Shown one piece after another: positions 17,067-25,404 of a stretch of DNA of 64,000 nucleotides. The DNA is taken from positions 372,001-436,000 of the forward strand of contig NZ_CP071613.1 in assembly GCF_017357245.1 (NCBI RefSeq). Direction: 5' to 3'. Source of the DNA: Rhizobium bangladeshense (lineage in GTDB: Bacteria > Pseudomonadota > Alphaproteobacteria > Rhizobiales > Rhizobiaceae). The first letter of the stretch is position 1. Every line of letters begins with the position of its first letter. Under the pieces are notes generated by a model, which saw only the letters and a program-made list of their open reading frames with translations, did no database searches and was not told the origin of the DNA. The translations under genes were made by a program, and so were the position numbers.

Positions 17067-18421
17067 CCGTCGCTTTTACCCGCAGGGATGCCCTGAACGA
17101 GCCGCTCGATGTTGCCGGCATAGGCATAGGTCCGTCCAATCTGAGCCTTGCCTGCCTGTTGGAATCAGTGCCCGAGCTCCGCAGCCGCTTCTTCGAGCGG
17201 CGCGGCTCCTTCGACTGGCATCCCGGCATGATGATGCCCGGCGTAGAACTGCAGTCGTCCTTCCTGAAGGACCTCGTCACCCCGGTTTTGCCGACCAGCC
17301 GCTGGTCCTTCATTTCCTATCTGGTGGCCCATAAGCGGCTCTACGCCTTCTTGAACGCCAATTACGACGCCGTTCCCCGGCAGGAATTCGCCCGTTACCT
17401 CGCCTGGGTGGCAAAGGGCGTGGAGAGCCTGCGCTTTTCCACTGACATACGCGACGTCGAGCACCGCGACGACCGCTTCGTGCTACGCTTCGACAATGGC
17501 CAGGAAGAGGCGCGCAACCTCGTAATCGGCACGGGGTCGTCGCCTTTCGTGCCCGATTGGGCGAAACCCTTCCTGGGTGGGGACTGCTTCCACAACAGCG
17601 AGGCCAAATCGCGTCTCGGCGATCTCAAGGCCGCCCGTATCGTGGTGGTCGGCGGCGGTCAGAGCGGCGGTGAGGTGGTCGAGGCGCTGCTTGGTGACCC
17701 GAGTTCGATAAAGGAGCTGACCTGGATCAGCCGGCGACATAATTTCGAACCGATCAACGATACGCCATTTTCGAACCAGGTCTTCTCGCCTGAATATGTG
17801 CAGGCCTATCTGAAGCTCGGCGGCGAGCAGAAGCAGGCAGCCTTGAAGAACTCGATCCTGACCAGCGACGGCCTGTCGATTTCGACGATCCATTCGATCT
17901 ACCGGCGGCTCTACGCGCTGCGTTATCTCGAACCGAGCGCGCTCAACGCGTCGCTGTCGCCGAGCCGCGATGTGATCCAGATGGAGCGGAATGGCAATGC
18001 CTACCGGCTCATCGTCCGAAATCATTTTGACGGCGGGATAGAGGTGCTTCATGCCGACGCGGTGGTTCTTGCAACCGGCTACAGGTTCCGATTGCCGGAT
18101 GCGCTCGGCTCGATTGGCGAAAGAATAAGTCTCGACAGAAACGGCTACCCCAGTCTGAATGACGATTACACGATGCAGTGGACAGGTCCGAGGACCAATC
18201 GGCTGTTTGCGCAGAATGCCGGCCGGTATTCGCACGGTATTGCCGACTCGCAGCTCAGCCTGATGGCTTGGCGCAGCGCAACCATCATCAACGCGCTTCT
18301 CGGCCGGCAGCATTTCGATGCGGAGCCAGACAACGCTCAACTCGTCTGGGCGACGCAGGCCGCTTCCGCCATGCCACATCAGCTCCAGGCCGGCTATTCA
18401 GACGGTATGATGTCGTCCTGA
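17063..18421 (+). CDS. vbsO: L-ornithine N5-monooxygenase (VbsO)
   Basis: FAD- and NADPH-dependent enzyme that hydroxylates the side-chain amine of L-ornithine, the first step towards the hydroxamate. The 452-residue length fits the family. Seen: the FAD-binding GIGIGPSNLSLA (residues 19-30), the NADPH-binding VVVGGGQSGGE (about residues 194-204), and the C-terminal LATGYRFRLP (about residue 334). SFDWHPGMMMPGVELQSSF is the typical substrate-side segment. Its ATG overlaps the vbsS stop (ATGA). The 3' end overlaps the convergent vbsP gene by 28 bases. Confidence 0.95.
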   Translation: MTVAFTRRDALNEPLDVAGIGIGPSNLSLACLLESVPELRSRFFERRGSFDWHPGMMMPGVELQSSFLKDLVTPVLPTSRWSFISYLVAHKRLYAFLNANYDAVPRQEFARYLAWVAKGVESLRFSTDIRDVEHRDDRFVLRFDNGQEEARNLVIGTGSSPFVPDWAKPFLGGDCFHNSEAKSRLGDLKAARIVVVGGGQSGGEVVEALLGDPSSIKELTWISRRHNFEPINDTPFSNQVFSPEYVQAYLKLGGEQKQAALKNSILTSDGLSISTIHSIYRRLYALRYLEPSALNASLSPSRDVIQMERNGNAYRLIVRNHFDGGIEVLHADAVVLATGYRFRLPDALGSIGERISLDRNGYPSLNDDYTMQWTGPRTNRLFAQNAGRYSHGIADSQLSLMAWRSATIINALLGRQHFDAEPDNAQLVWATQAASAMPHQLQAGYSDGMMSS

Positions 18422-19113
18422 AACATAGCCACGCGAATGCCTGGGAGAGCGCATTGAGAACGGACAGCCAGCGCGATGACGTGCTGGCTGCCGCCCTCGA
18501 TCAGATGGTGATGCCATGCCTGGTCGGCGGTGCCGCCCTTTGCCGCGACAGGAGTGCCATCCTCCCAGGAAAAAGTGATGTTGCGAGGATCTTCACCGAG
18601 CCCGACCCCGAGCGCCTTGAGGTGGCTCTCCTTCAGCGCCCAAAGCGCAACAGCCGCGCGCGGACGTTCACGTATGGGCAGATGGTCCAGCCAGCGTCGC
18701 TCGTCGGCGCTGCAATAGGTTACCAGTGCTGCCTCCTCGATCTCGGCGTCCGCGCGCTCACAATCTATTCCGACGCACTCGCATTCTGAAGCGACGGCGA
18801 CTGCGACCAGCCCATAGGCATTGGCAAGGCTGAATTGTGGCGCATCACGACGGTCGAACGCCAGCCTGCCGTGCTCGTCTGCAAGCAGCACTACCTCGCC
18901 CGGTTGGATGCCGGCATGCGCGCTCAACATTCGCCGCAGCAGATACCTGCCGGCGATGAACGAGGTTCGGTCCCGGTCGAATCGGTAGGTTGCGGCACGC
19001 TCACGCTCATTCGGCGAAAGCGTCCGCATCCAGTTGCTCTGGTCGCCATCGTTCTCCGCATACCGCCAGAGCACGACATTGATCGCGGCAAGTTGATTTT
19101 CTGATTGCTGCAT
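18394..19113 (-). CDS. vbsP: Sfp-type 4'-phosphopantetheinyl transferase (VbsP)
   Basis: Transfers phosphopantetheine from CoA to the carrier serine of VbsS. The 239-residue protein has both family signatures: VGIDCER (residues 114-120, Mg-binding aspartate) and LWALKESHLKALG (residues 158-169, with the KE pair). RYLLR and FSLAN upstream are also typical of the Sfp/AcpT group. It converges with vbsO with a short 3' overlap. In R. leguminosarum vbsP is transcribed independently of RpoI, and no TAAAT-N16-CGT element was seen before it here. Confidence 0.93.
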   Translation of the reverse strand: MQQSENQLAAINVVLWRYAENDGDQSNWMRTLSPNERERAATYRFDRDRTSFIAGRYLLRRMLSAHAGIQPGEVVLLADEHGRLAFDRRDAPQFSLANAYGLVAVAVASECECVGIDCERADAEIEEAALVTYCSADERRWLDHLPIRERPRAAVALWALKESHLKALGVGLGEDPRNITFSWEDGTPVAAKGGTADQAWHHHLIEGGSQHVIALAVRSQCALPGIRVAMFQDDIIPSE

Positions 19114-19146
19114 AGCGCCTCAGCCCGAATGGCCGGTTGACCTGGA

Positions 19147-19476
19147 TTAGCTGTAACCGAGAGACTTGAGCGTCGCATCCATCCAGAAGAAGCCCGCAAG
19201 CGCCGTCAGGGCCGTTATCGAGAACAATATCCAGCCAGCCGTCGTCAGGGACTGCCGCTCGGCATCGCGATAAGGATACCGGTTACCGGTCACGAGCAGA
19301 TAAAGACCGAACACCGTGCAAACGGCAATAAGAACGACGATGCGCGGCATCCATGTGACTGTAGCCGCTCCGAGTTCCGATTGGTGAAGCGGCAGCCAGA
19401 CGGCAACCCAGGCCATGACGACGCCGACGAGAAGGATAAGCATTCCACCCAGCCGATACCTGATTTCTCCGAACAT
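19147..19476 (-). CDS. Small integral membrane protein, unknown function
   Basis: A 109-residue protein with four likely membrane spans: LGGMLILLVGVVMAWVAVW, IVVLIAVCTVFGLYLLVTG, LTTAGWILFSITALTALAG, and a shorter C-terminal stretch. I chose the ATG at 19476 because GGGAGGA lies 5 bases before it; the longer frame from 19593 adds a basic, poorly conserved-looking leader. It lies directly upstream of vbsP on the same strand, 33 bases apart, and could be cotranscribed with it. I do not recognise a family and assign no function. Confidence 0.6.
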   Translation of the reverse strand: MFGEIRYRLGGMLILLVGVVMAWVAVWLPLHQSELGAATVTWMPRIVVLIAVCTVFGLYLLVTGNRYPYRDAERQSLTTAGWILFSITALTALAGFFWMDATLKSLGYS

Positions 19477-19652
19477 CATTCCTCCCGCAGTGCGCGTCCC
19501 AATGGATTTCGCCAGCATAGAAGGAAAATTTGCGCGGGTGAAGCTTTGCGCTCTGATCAGTCCTGTTGTGGAGGCAGCTCTCTGACAGCACACTTCAGAA
19601 TTTATCGATGAGGTCGATATATGGTCTGCAGCGGCAGGTTAGCGGATAGACG

Positions 19653-19781
19653 ATGAACGATACGATTGTCCTTTTTCACGGTATTGCCCGGACGAAGAAA
19701 AGCATGGAGAAGCTTGCAGAATTTTTGTCTGGCCACGGTCATCGGGTTGTGAACGGCTGGCTATCAATTAGCACTCTTTAA
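19653..19781 (+). pseudogene. Truncated alpha/beta-hydrolase (lipase-like) N-terminus
   Basis: A 42-codon frame starting at an ATG encodes NDTIVLFHGIARTKKSMEK and then LAEFLSGHGHRVVN before switching to an unrelated tail and a TAA. The first 34 residues look like the start of a lipase-type alpha/beta hydrolase: strand, HG oxyanion turn, helix, second strand. The catalytic Ser, Asp and His regions are missing. The break falls about 30 bases before the GGDEF-EAL gene, suggesting that an insertion or deletion brought that gene in. Confidence 0.5.
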
Positions 19782-19789
19782 AATATTCA

Positions 19790-21565
19790 GTGCGACATTC
19801 GGGCGAACGAAGAAGCGAGACCGCCTTGAGCAACAAACGATCCAGAACAAACGTCGAGCTTGAGAACCTGCTCCGCCAGCTTGGCCTGGCCCTTGAAGCA
19901 TCCGGGATCGGCATCTGGCAGCACAATATCGCAAAGAATCAGACTCGCTGGGACGAGCAGCTCAAGCTCATATATGGTGTTCCGAAAGCGCCGCTCGATG
20001 TCATCTGGCTCGACAGCGTCCACCCCGACGACGTGGGGCCGACCAATGAAATATATTTGCGCGCGATCGAAACCAAATCGGATTATGCATCCGAGTTTCG
20101 CATTGTTCGACCGGATGGAGCGATCCGCTACCTGCGCTCGCGCGCCCGCTATTTCGTTGATGCGGCAGGCGACGGTTGCTTTGTCGGCGCCGAATGGGAT
20201 GTGACGGACGACGTCCTTCTTAACAAGGAGCTGGAGAGAAGCCGGGCGGAAGCTCGGTTCGCCGCCGATCACGATCACCTCACCGGACTTTTGAACCGGC
20301 GCAGCTTTGATTTCGCCCTGTCTGAGCTTGCCAGGCAGGAAGGCGTCCGAGTTGCGCTTCTTCATATAGATGTGGATCATTTCAAGGAGATCAACGACCG
20401 CTTTGGGCATGCGGTCGGCGACCTCATTCTCTGTCATGTCAGCGAGATTCTCTTGGAGGCTATTTCCGCGGGAGACCTCGCGGCACGCCTTGGCGGCGAT
20501 GAGTTCGCTGTTGTCATCGCCGAGAACGAGTCCGGCAAGACGAACGCCGTGCTCGATCATATTCAGCGACGTCTGGAAAGTCCTTTTTCTGTAGGCGACC
20601 AGGCGCTCAGCGTGCAGTGCTCGATCGGCGTTGCCAGCGCCATGAGCGCAGAATTCGCCAAGCTGCTTTCCCAGTCGGACCTGGCTTTGTACCATGCCAA
20701 GCGGAATGGTCGGAATCGCGCCGAGATTTTTACCGATGAGATGGCCTCGAGCCTAGCCAACGAAAGGCAGCTTGCCCAGGATCTGCGATCCGGATTGGCG
20801 CTCGGGCAGATCCGTCCGTTTTATCAGGTGCAGGTCGACGCCAGGTCATTCCGGGTAAACGGCGTCGAAGCTCTGGCGAGGTGGCACCACCCGGTGAGAG
20901 GAATTCTCGCTCCGGCCCATTTCCTGTCTCTCGCCTCGGCGAACGGATTGGTCGCAGAGCTTGACGATGTCATACTGAGGGCTGTCCTGTCGGATATGAA
21001 TTCCGCGGCCTCCCTGCTGGAGGGCATCCGATTATCCATCAACCTTTCCGCAGATCGTCTCGATGATCCCGAATTGACAACGAAGCTCGGTGGCTATGAC
21101 ATCCCTCCCGGCCGGTTGAGCTTCGAGCTGATTGAGACGATATTCCTGGACAGCCTAAGCGATCGGGTGCGCCAGAACATCCAGGCAATCAAGTCCTTCG
21201 GTATCGACATTGAGATCGACGATCTCGGATCAGGACATGCTTCCCTGTTGGGCCTGCTTGAGCTCAGGCCGGACCGCGTCAAGATAGACCGCCGGCTTGT
21301 GATGCCGATACTGCAATCCGTGCCCAGCCGACGGCTCGTCAGTTCGCTGGTCGACATCGCGCGGGCGCTCGACATGGAAGTCATCGCTGAAGGGGTGGAA
21401 ACCTTCGACCATGCCAAAGTGCTTGCCGATCTCGGCGTCCACACTCTCCAGGGTTATGCTTTTGGACGGCCGCAGTCCTTCGCCGATCTGGCGGCGCGAT
21501 TGGAGCAGGAGGCACTGGAGTTCGGGCAACCGGATGTCGTGCGTTTTCCGTCCGGAATTGCGTAA
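19790..21565 (+). CDS. PAS-GGDEF-EAL cyclic-di-GMP protein
   Basis: A 591-residue cytoplasmic signalling protein. It has an N-terminal PAS domain with a PAC tail (ASGIGIWQHN to EWDVTDD, residues 35-140), a GGDEF domain with intact RLGGDEFAVV (residues 235-239) preceded by DHLTGLLNRR, and an EAL domain with GVEALARW (about residue 358), ELIET, DDLGSGHASL, KIDRRL, AEGVET and QGYAFGRP. Both catalytic sites look intact, so it could make or degrade c-di-GMP, with PAS as sensor. The start is a GTG at 19790; a TTG at 19826 is an alternative. The last codons and the stop come from a rhizobial repeat element. Confidence 0.9.
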   Translation: MRHSGERRSETALSNKRSRTNVELENLLRQLGLALEASGIGIWQHNIAKNQTRWDEQLKLIYGVPKAPLDVIWLDSVHPDDVGPTNEIYLRAIETKSDYASEFRIVRPDGAIRYLRSRARYFVDAAGDGCFVGAEWDVTDDVLLNKELERSRAEARFAADHDHLTGLLNRRSFDFALSELARQEGVRVALLHIDVDHFKEINDRFGHAVGDLILCHVSEILLEAISAGDLAARLGGDEFAVVIAENESGKTNAVLDHIQRRLESPFSVGDQALSVQCSIGVASAMSAEFAKLLSQSDLALYHAKRNGRNRAEIFTDEMASSLANERQLAQDLRSGLALGQIRPFYQVQVDARSFRVNGVEALARWHHPVRGILAPAHFLSLASANGLVAELDDVILRAVLSDMNSAASLLEGIRLSINLSADRLDDPELTTKLGGYDIPPGRLSFELIETIFLDSLSDRVRQNIQAIKSFGIDIEIDDLGSGHASLLGLLELRPDRVKIDRRLVMPILQSVPSRRLVSSLVDIARALDMEVIAEGVETFDHAKVLADLGVHTLQGYAFGRPQSFADLAARLEQEALEFGQPDVVRFPSGIA

Positions 21566-21618
21566 ACAAACGCTAGAGCGGTTCTGCGCTTCGTTGAAAG
21601 CTGAACCGATCTAGCTTG
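21537..21618. repeat. Rhizobial mosaic intergenic repeat with hairpin
   Basis: The segment shares the CCGGAATTGCGTAAA and AGAGCGGTTCTGCGCTTC blocks with the copy at 37972-38092. Its second half folds: GCTAGAGCGGTTC pairs with GAACCGATCTAGC across an 18-base loop with one mismatch. It lies between two convergent genes and could end transcription from either side. Confidence 0.65.
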
Positions 21619-23266
21619 CTTTCCAGTTCGCATTGTCGGGGATCGACCGCTGAGGCACGACCACCTGGATGATGGACGGGCTGTTCAGGTTTTCTTTGGC
21701 GCCGTTTATGGCGCCCTGCAGTTCGCCATAGGTATCCACTTTCCAGCCTTGGCAGCCAAAGACCTCCGCCAGCTTGCTGTAATTCCATCGGTGCAGAATG
21801 CATGAATCGTAGAACGGCTTGTTGCCGTGGAAAACCGATGCATCGGCAAGCCACTGCTCCACGCCATAGATGCCGTTGTCCATCACGAACACGATCGGGT
21901 TGAGTTTGAAACGGGTTTGTGTCGAGAGGCATTGAGCGGTCATCTGAAACCCGCCATCCCCCGCAAAGACCAGCAGCCTCTGTTTATCTTGCTTCGCCAG
22001 CGAAACCCCGGTCGCGGCCGGGCCGATATAACCGATCGCCGAATAGGATGATTGGACGATGAAACCGCGGCGAGCACCCACTTCAAGAAGCAGGCTCCCG
22101 AAATAATTCAAACTGGCGTCGGCACCAACGATCGTATTTCCGTCGATCTGCTGCTGAATGAAATCGTAGAAGCCCTGATAGGTGATTTCGGCTGCCGGAT
22201 TCACGACCGGCGCTTGCCGGGCCGTTTTCGCCGGAAGAGTTTGGGCTTTGCACGTCAGCCTTTTGTCGACCAAGCCGTTGACGAGATCCGCCAGCGAAAC
22301 CTGTGCGTTGAAGATCGTGCCGTATTTTACCGTATCCCAAGAGGCGAATGCGGTTTTATCGAGATCGATAGGCCAGCCCAAATCGTTGATATCAGTCAAC
22401 CAGACGCCCAGCGCCAATACGAAGTCGGAGTCTTTGACCAAAGACTGGACATAGGGTGACGACGATTTGCCATCAAATACCCCGGCAAATTGGACATCGT
22501 CTTCCGAAATGATGGCCTTGCTCAGAAGCTCAGTCACATAGGGAATTTTGAGGTCACGAATGAGCCGCTCCGCCTGGTCGTGAAGGCCAGACCGATCGAT
22601 CTCGACACCGATCCAGATCAAGGGTTTGGTGGCATTCTCCAATCTGTCGCTGATTTGCGCGATCGACTGATTGAGACTGTCTTCGTCGGATATGACGGGC
22701 GCCGCCTTCAATGAATTCGACGGGCGCGCGCATTCGAGGTCGACCATATCCTCCAGCAACTCGAGATAGACCGGACGTCTTTCCGTGATGCACTGTGTCA
22801 GCGCATAATCTATGAGCATTGGCGCAAGATGAGGGCTGTCGATGCGGACGGTAGCGGCGGTTATGTATTCGAACACCTGAAGATCCGTTTCCCGTCCGCT
22901 GATGAAGTGATGCGAACTGTAGCCGGTTTGTTCGAATGTCAGCGTTTTCTGGATGCTTGGCGCACCATTGATCAGAACGACCGGCACTTTCTCGACGTAA
23001 GATCCGGCGATCGCATTTGTTGCGCAAAGCGAGCCTGCGGAATAGGTGACGCACAGCGCGCCAATTCCTTTCAGTCTCGCATAGCCGTCGGCCGCATAAC
23101 CGGCATTCAGTTCGTTCACCTCTTCGATGACCTGAATACCGCTCTTCTCGACATAGCTGTTTACCCATTCGATCGAATAATCGCCCGCTACGGAAAACAG
23201 GTGTCCCAAGCCCAGTTCGCCAAGTCTGTCGACCAGATATTGCCCAACCGTGTATGTATCGCCCAT
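21611..23266 (-). CDS. TPP-dependent 2-keto acid decarboxylase (pyruvate/indolepyruvate decarboxylase family)
   Basis: Non-oxidative 2-oxoacid decarboxylase of 551 residues. The N-terminal cofactor glutamate is in VNELNAGYAADGYAR (E52), the paired histidines typical of pyruvate, indolepyruvate and phenylpyruvate decarboxylases are at 119-120 (SSHHF), and the Mg-TPP motif runs from GDGGFQMTAQ to the MDN asparagine. These support conversion of a 2-keto acid to an aldehyde plus CO2. The substrate is not readable: pyruvate, indolepyruvate or a sugar-derived keto acid are all possible. It is the last of eight co-directional genes from 31.5 kb, 38 bases after the MBL-fold gene, and may be part of that operon. 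Confidence 0.85.
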   Translation of the reverse strand: MGDTYTVGQYLVDRLGELGLGHLFSVAGDYSIEWVNSYVEKSGIQVIEEVNELNAGYAADGYARLKGIGALCVTYSAGSLCATNAIAGSYVEKVPVVLINGAPSIQKTLTFEQTGYSSHHFISGRETDLQVFEYITAATVRIDSPHLAPMLIDYALTQCITERRPVYLELLEDMVDLECARPSNSLKAAPVISDEDSLNQSIAQISDRLENATKPLIWIGVEIDRSGLHDQAERLIRDLKIPYVTELLSKAIISEDDVQFAGVFDGKSSSPYVQSLVKDSDFVLALGVWLTDINDLGWPIDLDKTAFASWDTVKYGTIFNAQVSLADLVNGLVDKRLTCKAQTLPAKTARQAPVVNPAAEITYQGFYDFIQQQIDGNTIVGADASLNYFGSLLLEVGARRGFIVQSSYSAIGYIGPAATGVSLAKQDKQRLLVFAGDGGFQMTAQCLSTQTRFKLNPIVFVMDNGIYGVEQWLADASVFHGNKPFYDSCILHRWNYSKLAEVFGCQGWKVDTYGELQGAINGAKENLNSPSIIQVVVPQRSIPDNANWKAS

Positions 23267-23304
23267 GGTCCAACGGCTCCCCTGTTGACGACAATTGACC
23301 TTTA

Positions 23305-24129
23305 TTAGAACTCGCTCGCGTTATCGAATAAGCGCGGTATGTATATGTCGAATATTCCGGGGCATTTTCGCTCGGGAAATCTTTCCAGCAGGAAGCGCTT
23401 GAAAGCATCATTGGTGAGTCCGTTGCCGGCGGCCTCCATGGCGGCGGACAAATACTCTATATTTTTGGCAACTTCGTTTTTGTCGGCCGGCAAGCCGTGG
23501 CCGGGAAGGAACAGGTCATAGTCGGAAAGCAGCATGCCCTGCAAAATCCCGATCCAATGCTCCATGTATTTCGTCAGATAGAGGTGCGTTCCGCTGTAGA
23601 TCAGGTCTTGCGCAATAAAAACGCCCACCTCCGGAAGACCTATGGTGAGGAGAAAATCGATCTCCGTATCAACGACCTCATCAAATACGTATTTGACTCC
23701 GTCGATGATCTCGTGGCCGGCGCGAACCGTATTTTCGGGAATCACCAAGCTCTTGGGAGCGAGGTTGCCCAGTTTCCAGTGGTCATTCAGGGAATCATGC
23801 CCATGCTGCCTCAGGAACTCCTTCGTTTCCGGCAATGTATGAATCGGAATGTCGCTGAATGCGGCTCCCAGGCCGAACCAGTGGTCGGGGTGCCTGTGCG
23901 ACAGGTAAATCCGGTCGATCTCCTTGCCGATACTGTCGGCATACGCCCTGAATTGCAGCGCATAGGGAACGAGGAATTGCCCATCGACAAGAACAAGCTT
24001 GTTCCTGCTTTCGATGATGTGCGTTGCATTGGCGATATTGTCATCCGTGAAAGCTGAAATGAAGGTATGAATACGGACATCGCCTGCTCGCCTGACGATT
24101 TTGATGGGATCCGGCAATTGCGCCACCAT
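23305..24129 (-). CDS. Metallo-beta-lactamase-fold hydrolase
   Basis: A 274-residue MBL-fold protein. The metal motif HxHxDH is present as SHRHPDHW (H78, H80, D82, H83), with later conserved features near FLPGHG (a further metal His). No signal peptide is visible, so it is presumably a cytoplasmic hydrolase or lactonase-type enzyme with a di-metal centre. GGGAGATACCT precedes the ATG at 24129. It is co-directional with a sugar-related gene set upstream and the TPP decarboxylase downstream. A lactonase role on an oxidised sugar would fit the neighbourhood, but this is only inference. Confidence 0.8.
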   Translation of the reverse strand: MVAQLPDPIKIVRRAGDVRIHTFISAFTDDNIANATHIIESRNKLVLVDGQFLVPYALQFRAYADSIGKEIDRIYLSHRHPDHWFGLGAAFSDIPIHTLPETKEFLRQHGHDSLNDHWKLGNLAPKSLVIPENTVRAGHEIIDGVKYVFDEVVDTEIDFLLTIGLPEVGVFIAQDLIYSGTHLYLTKYMEHWIGILQGMLLSDYDLFLPGHGLPADKNEVAKNIEYLSAAMEAAGNGLTNDAFKRFLLERFPERKCPGIFDIYIPRLFDNASEF

Positions 24130-24244
24130 AGGTATCTCCCTGATTTAAAGGTCGTTTGCTGACGTTTGACGTTCACCCAGGCATGGCGGAGACGTGGTTC
24201 CCCAGCATTCCCAGGTTTGTTTCCGCATGTGCACTAGAGCGCCA

Positions 24245-25273
24245 TTACCGATGGGATCGACGACGGTGGGACGCGATCTTTTCCTCCAATGTCCTCAGGG
24301 CGGCCTGCGCAACGTCATAGGCGCTGTCGACGCCGGCCTCCGGCGCATCCTCGCCGGGGCGCCAGAAGCGTCTGCGCGTCATTCGCATCGAGCTCTCGAA
24401 GGGGGGGATCGCATTAAAGACTTCGACGAGATAGGGGCCGGAATAGACCGGCTCGATTTCATCCAGCATGATCTCCCAGGGAATCCAGCTATCTCTGACA
24501 GCGCCCCGGTCCGGCGCTGAGATATGAACGTAGTTTAGCCGGTTTTGCTGTGCTGCCCGGGCGACATTTTTCCTGAATATTGCCGGCCCCTGGCTTTCCA
24601 TCACGACCTGAGCCGTATCGATCGTGACTCCACAGACCGGGATGTCGGCGCTTTCGAGAAAATCCAGCGCTTCCGAGACCATGGTCGGTCCGGGCGTTTC
24701 CCAATTCTTGACGGGTTCGATGGCGAGCTTCACCCTCTTCTCGGCAGAATATTGCGCCAATTCCTGGAAGATGGAGGCGGCCGCCGCATATCGTGGCTTC
24801 ATCCAATCCTGAAGCGCGTCGCTCCAGATCCCTTCACCGGCATCCGTCAGCGGAAAGATCCCATAGGGGTACAGGAACGGCCCCGACATGATCGTATCTT
24901 CCCCGCCCAGCACAGAGGTAATGTCGACGCGGGATTTGAGATAGGACAAAGCCTGCTTACGCTGTTCCTCGTAGGGCGAGGTCGGATCGAAGGTTCGCGT
25001 GGTCCCCACATTGGTTGTGAACTTCACATCCCGGAAGCCTGCCTGATCGAACGCCCTCTTGAGGCTGATATAGCTTTCAACCTCAGCATGATGACCGACA
25101 TGGGCCGGTCCTGGGGCGATATGCACATCGAAGCCGGTGTAGCCGATCTCGGTAAGAGCTTTCAGATGTCTGACGAGAACCTGGGTATAGCCCGCGTCAT
25201 TCGGCCTCAAATCGGCTGTAAACATAAAGAAGCTGAAAAATATATCTCGCCTGCGTGCCTCTTCCATCTTCAT
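24245..25273 (-). CDS. Sugar phosphate isomerase/epimerase-like TIM-barrel protein
   Basis: A 342-residue xylose-isomerase-like TIM barrel (AP endonuclease 2 family). The order of barrel strands is visible: IGYTGFDVHIAPGP, KFTTNVGTTR, SVLGGEDTIM, VKLAIEPVKNWET, CGVTIDTAQVV, LNYVHISAPDRGAV and GPYLVEVFNA. These carry the Glu, Asp, His and Glu residues that bind metal in this superfamily. Members isomerise or epimerise sugars, and some act in cleavage of 3-keto-glycosides. The ATG at 25273 follows GGAGCG. A related but distinct paralogue lies just upstream at 25405-26343. Confidence 0.82.
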   Translation of the reverse strand: MKMEEARRRDIFFSFFMFTADLRPNDAGYTQVLVRHLKALTEIGYTGFDVHIAPGPAHVGHHAEVESYISLKRAFDQAGFRDVKFTTNVGTTRTFDPTSPYEEQRKQALSYLKSRVDITSVLGGEDTIMSGPFLYPYGIFPLTDAGEGIWSDALQDWMKPRYAAAASIFQELAQYSAEKRVKLAIEPVKNWETPGPTMVSEALDFLESADIPVCGVTIDTAQVVMESQGPAIFRKNVARAAQQNRLNYVHISAPDRGAVRDSWIPWEIMLDEIEPVYSGPYLVEVFNAIPPFESSMRMTRRRFWRPGEDAPEAGVDSAYDVAQAALRTLEEKIASHRRRSHR

Positions 25274-25404
25274 CGCTCCAGCTGTGGCTATCCAGTAATG
25301 CGTGGTTCAGATGATGTCTCGACTGGCTTTGTAATGAGGCGGAGATCCGTCCCATCTCATTCACATTGCCGTAGGGCTGAAACAAACGGTCCGTCCGCGC
25401 AGGG

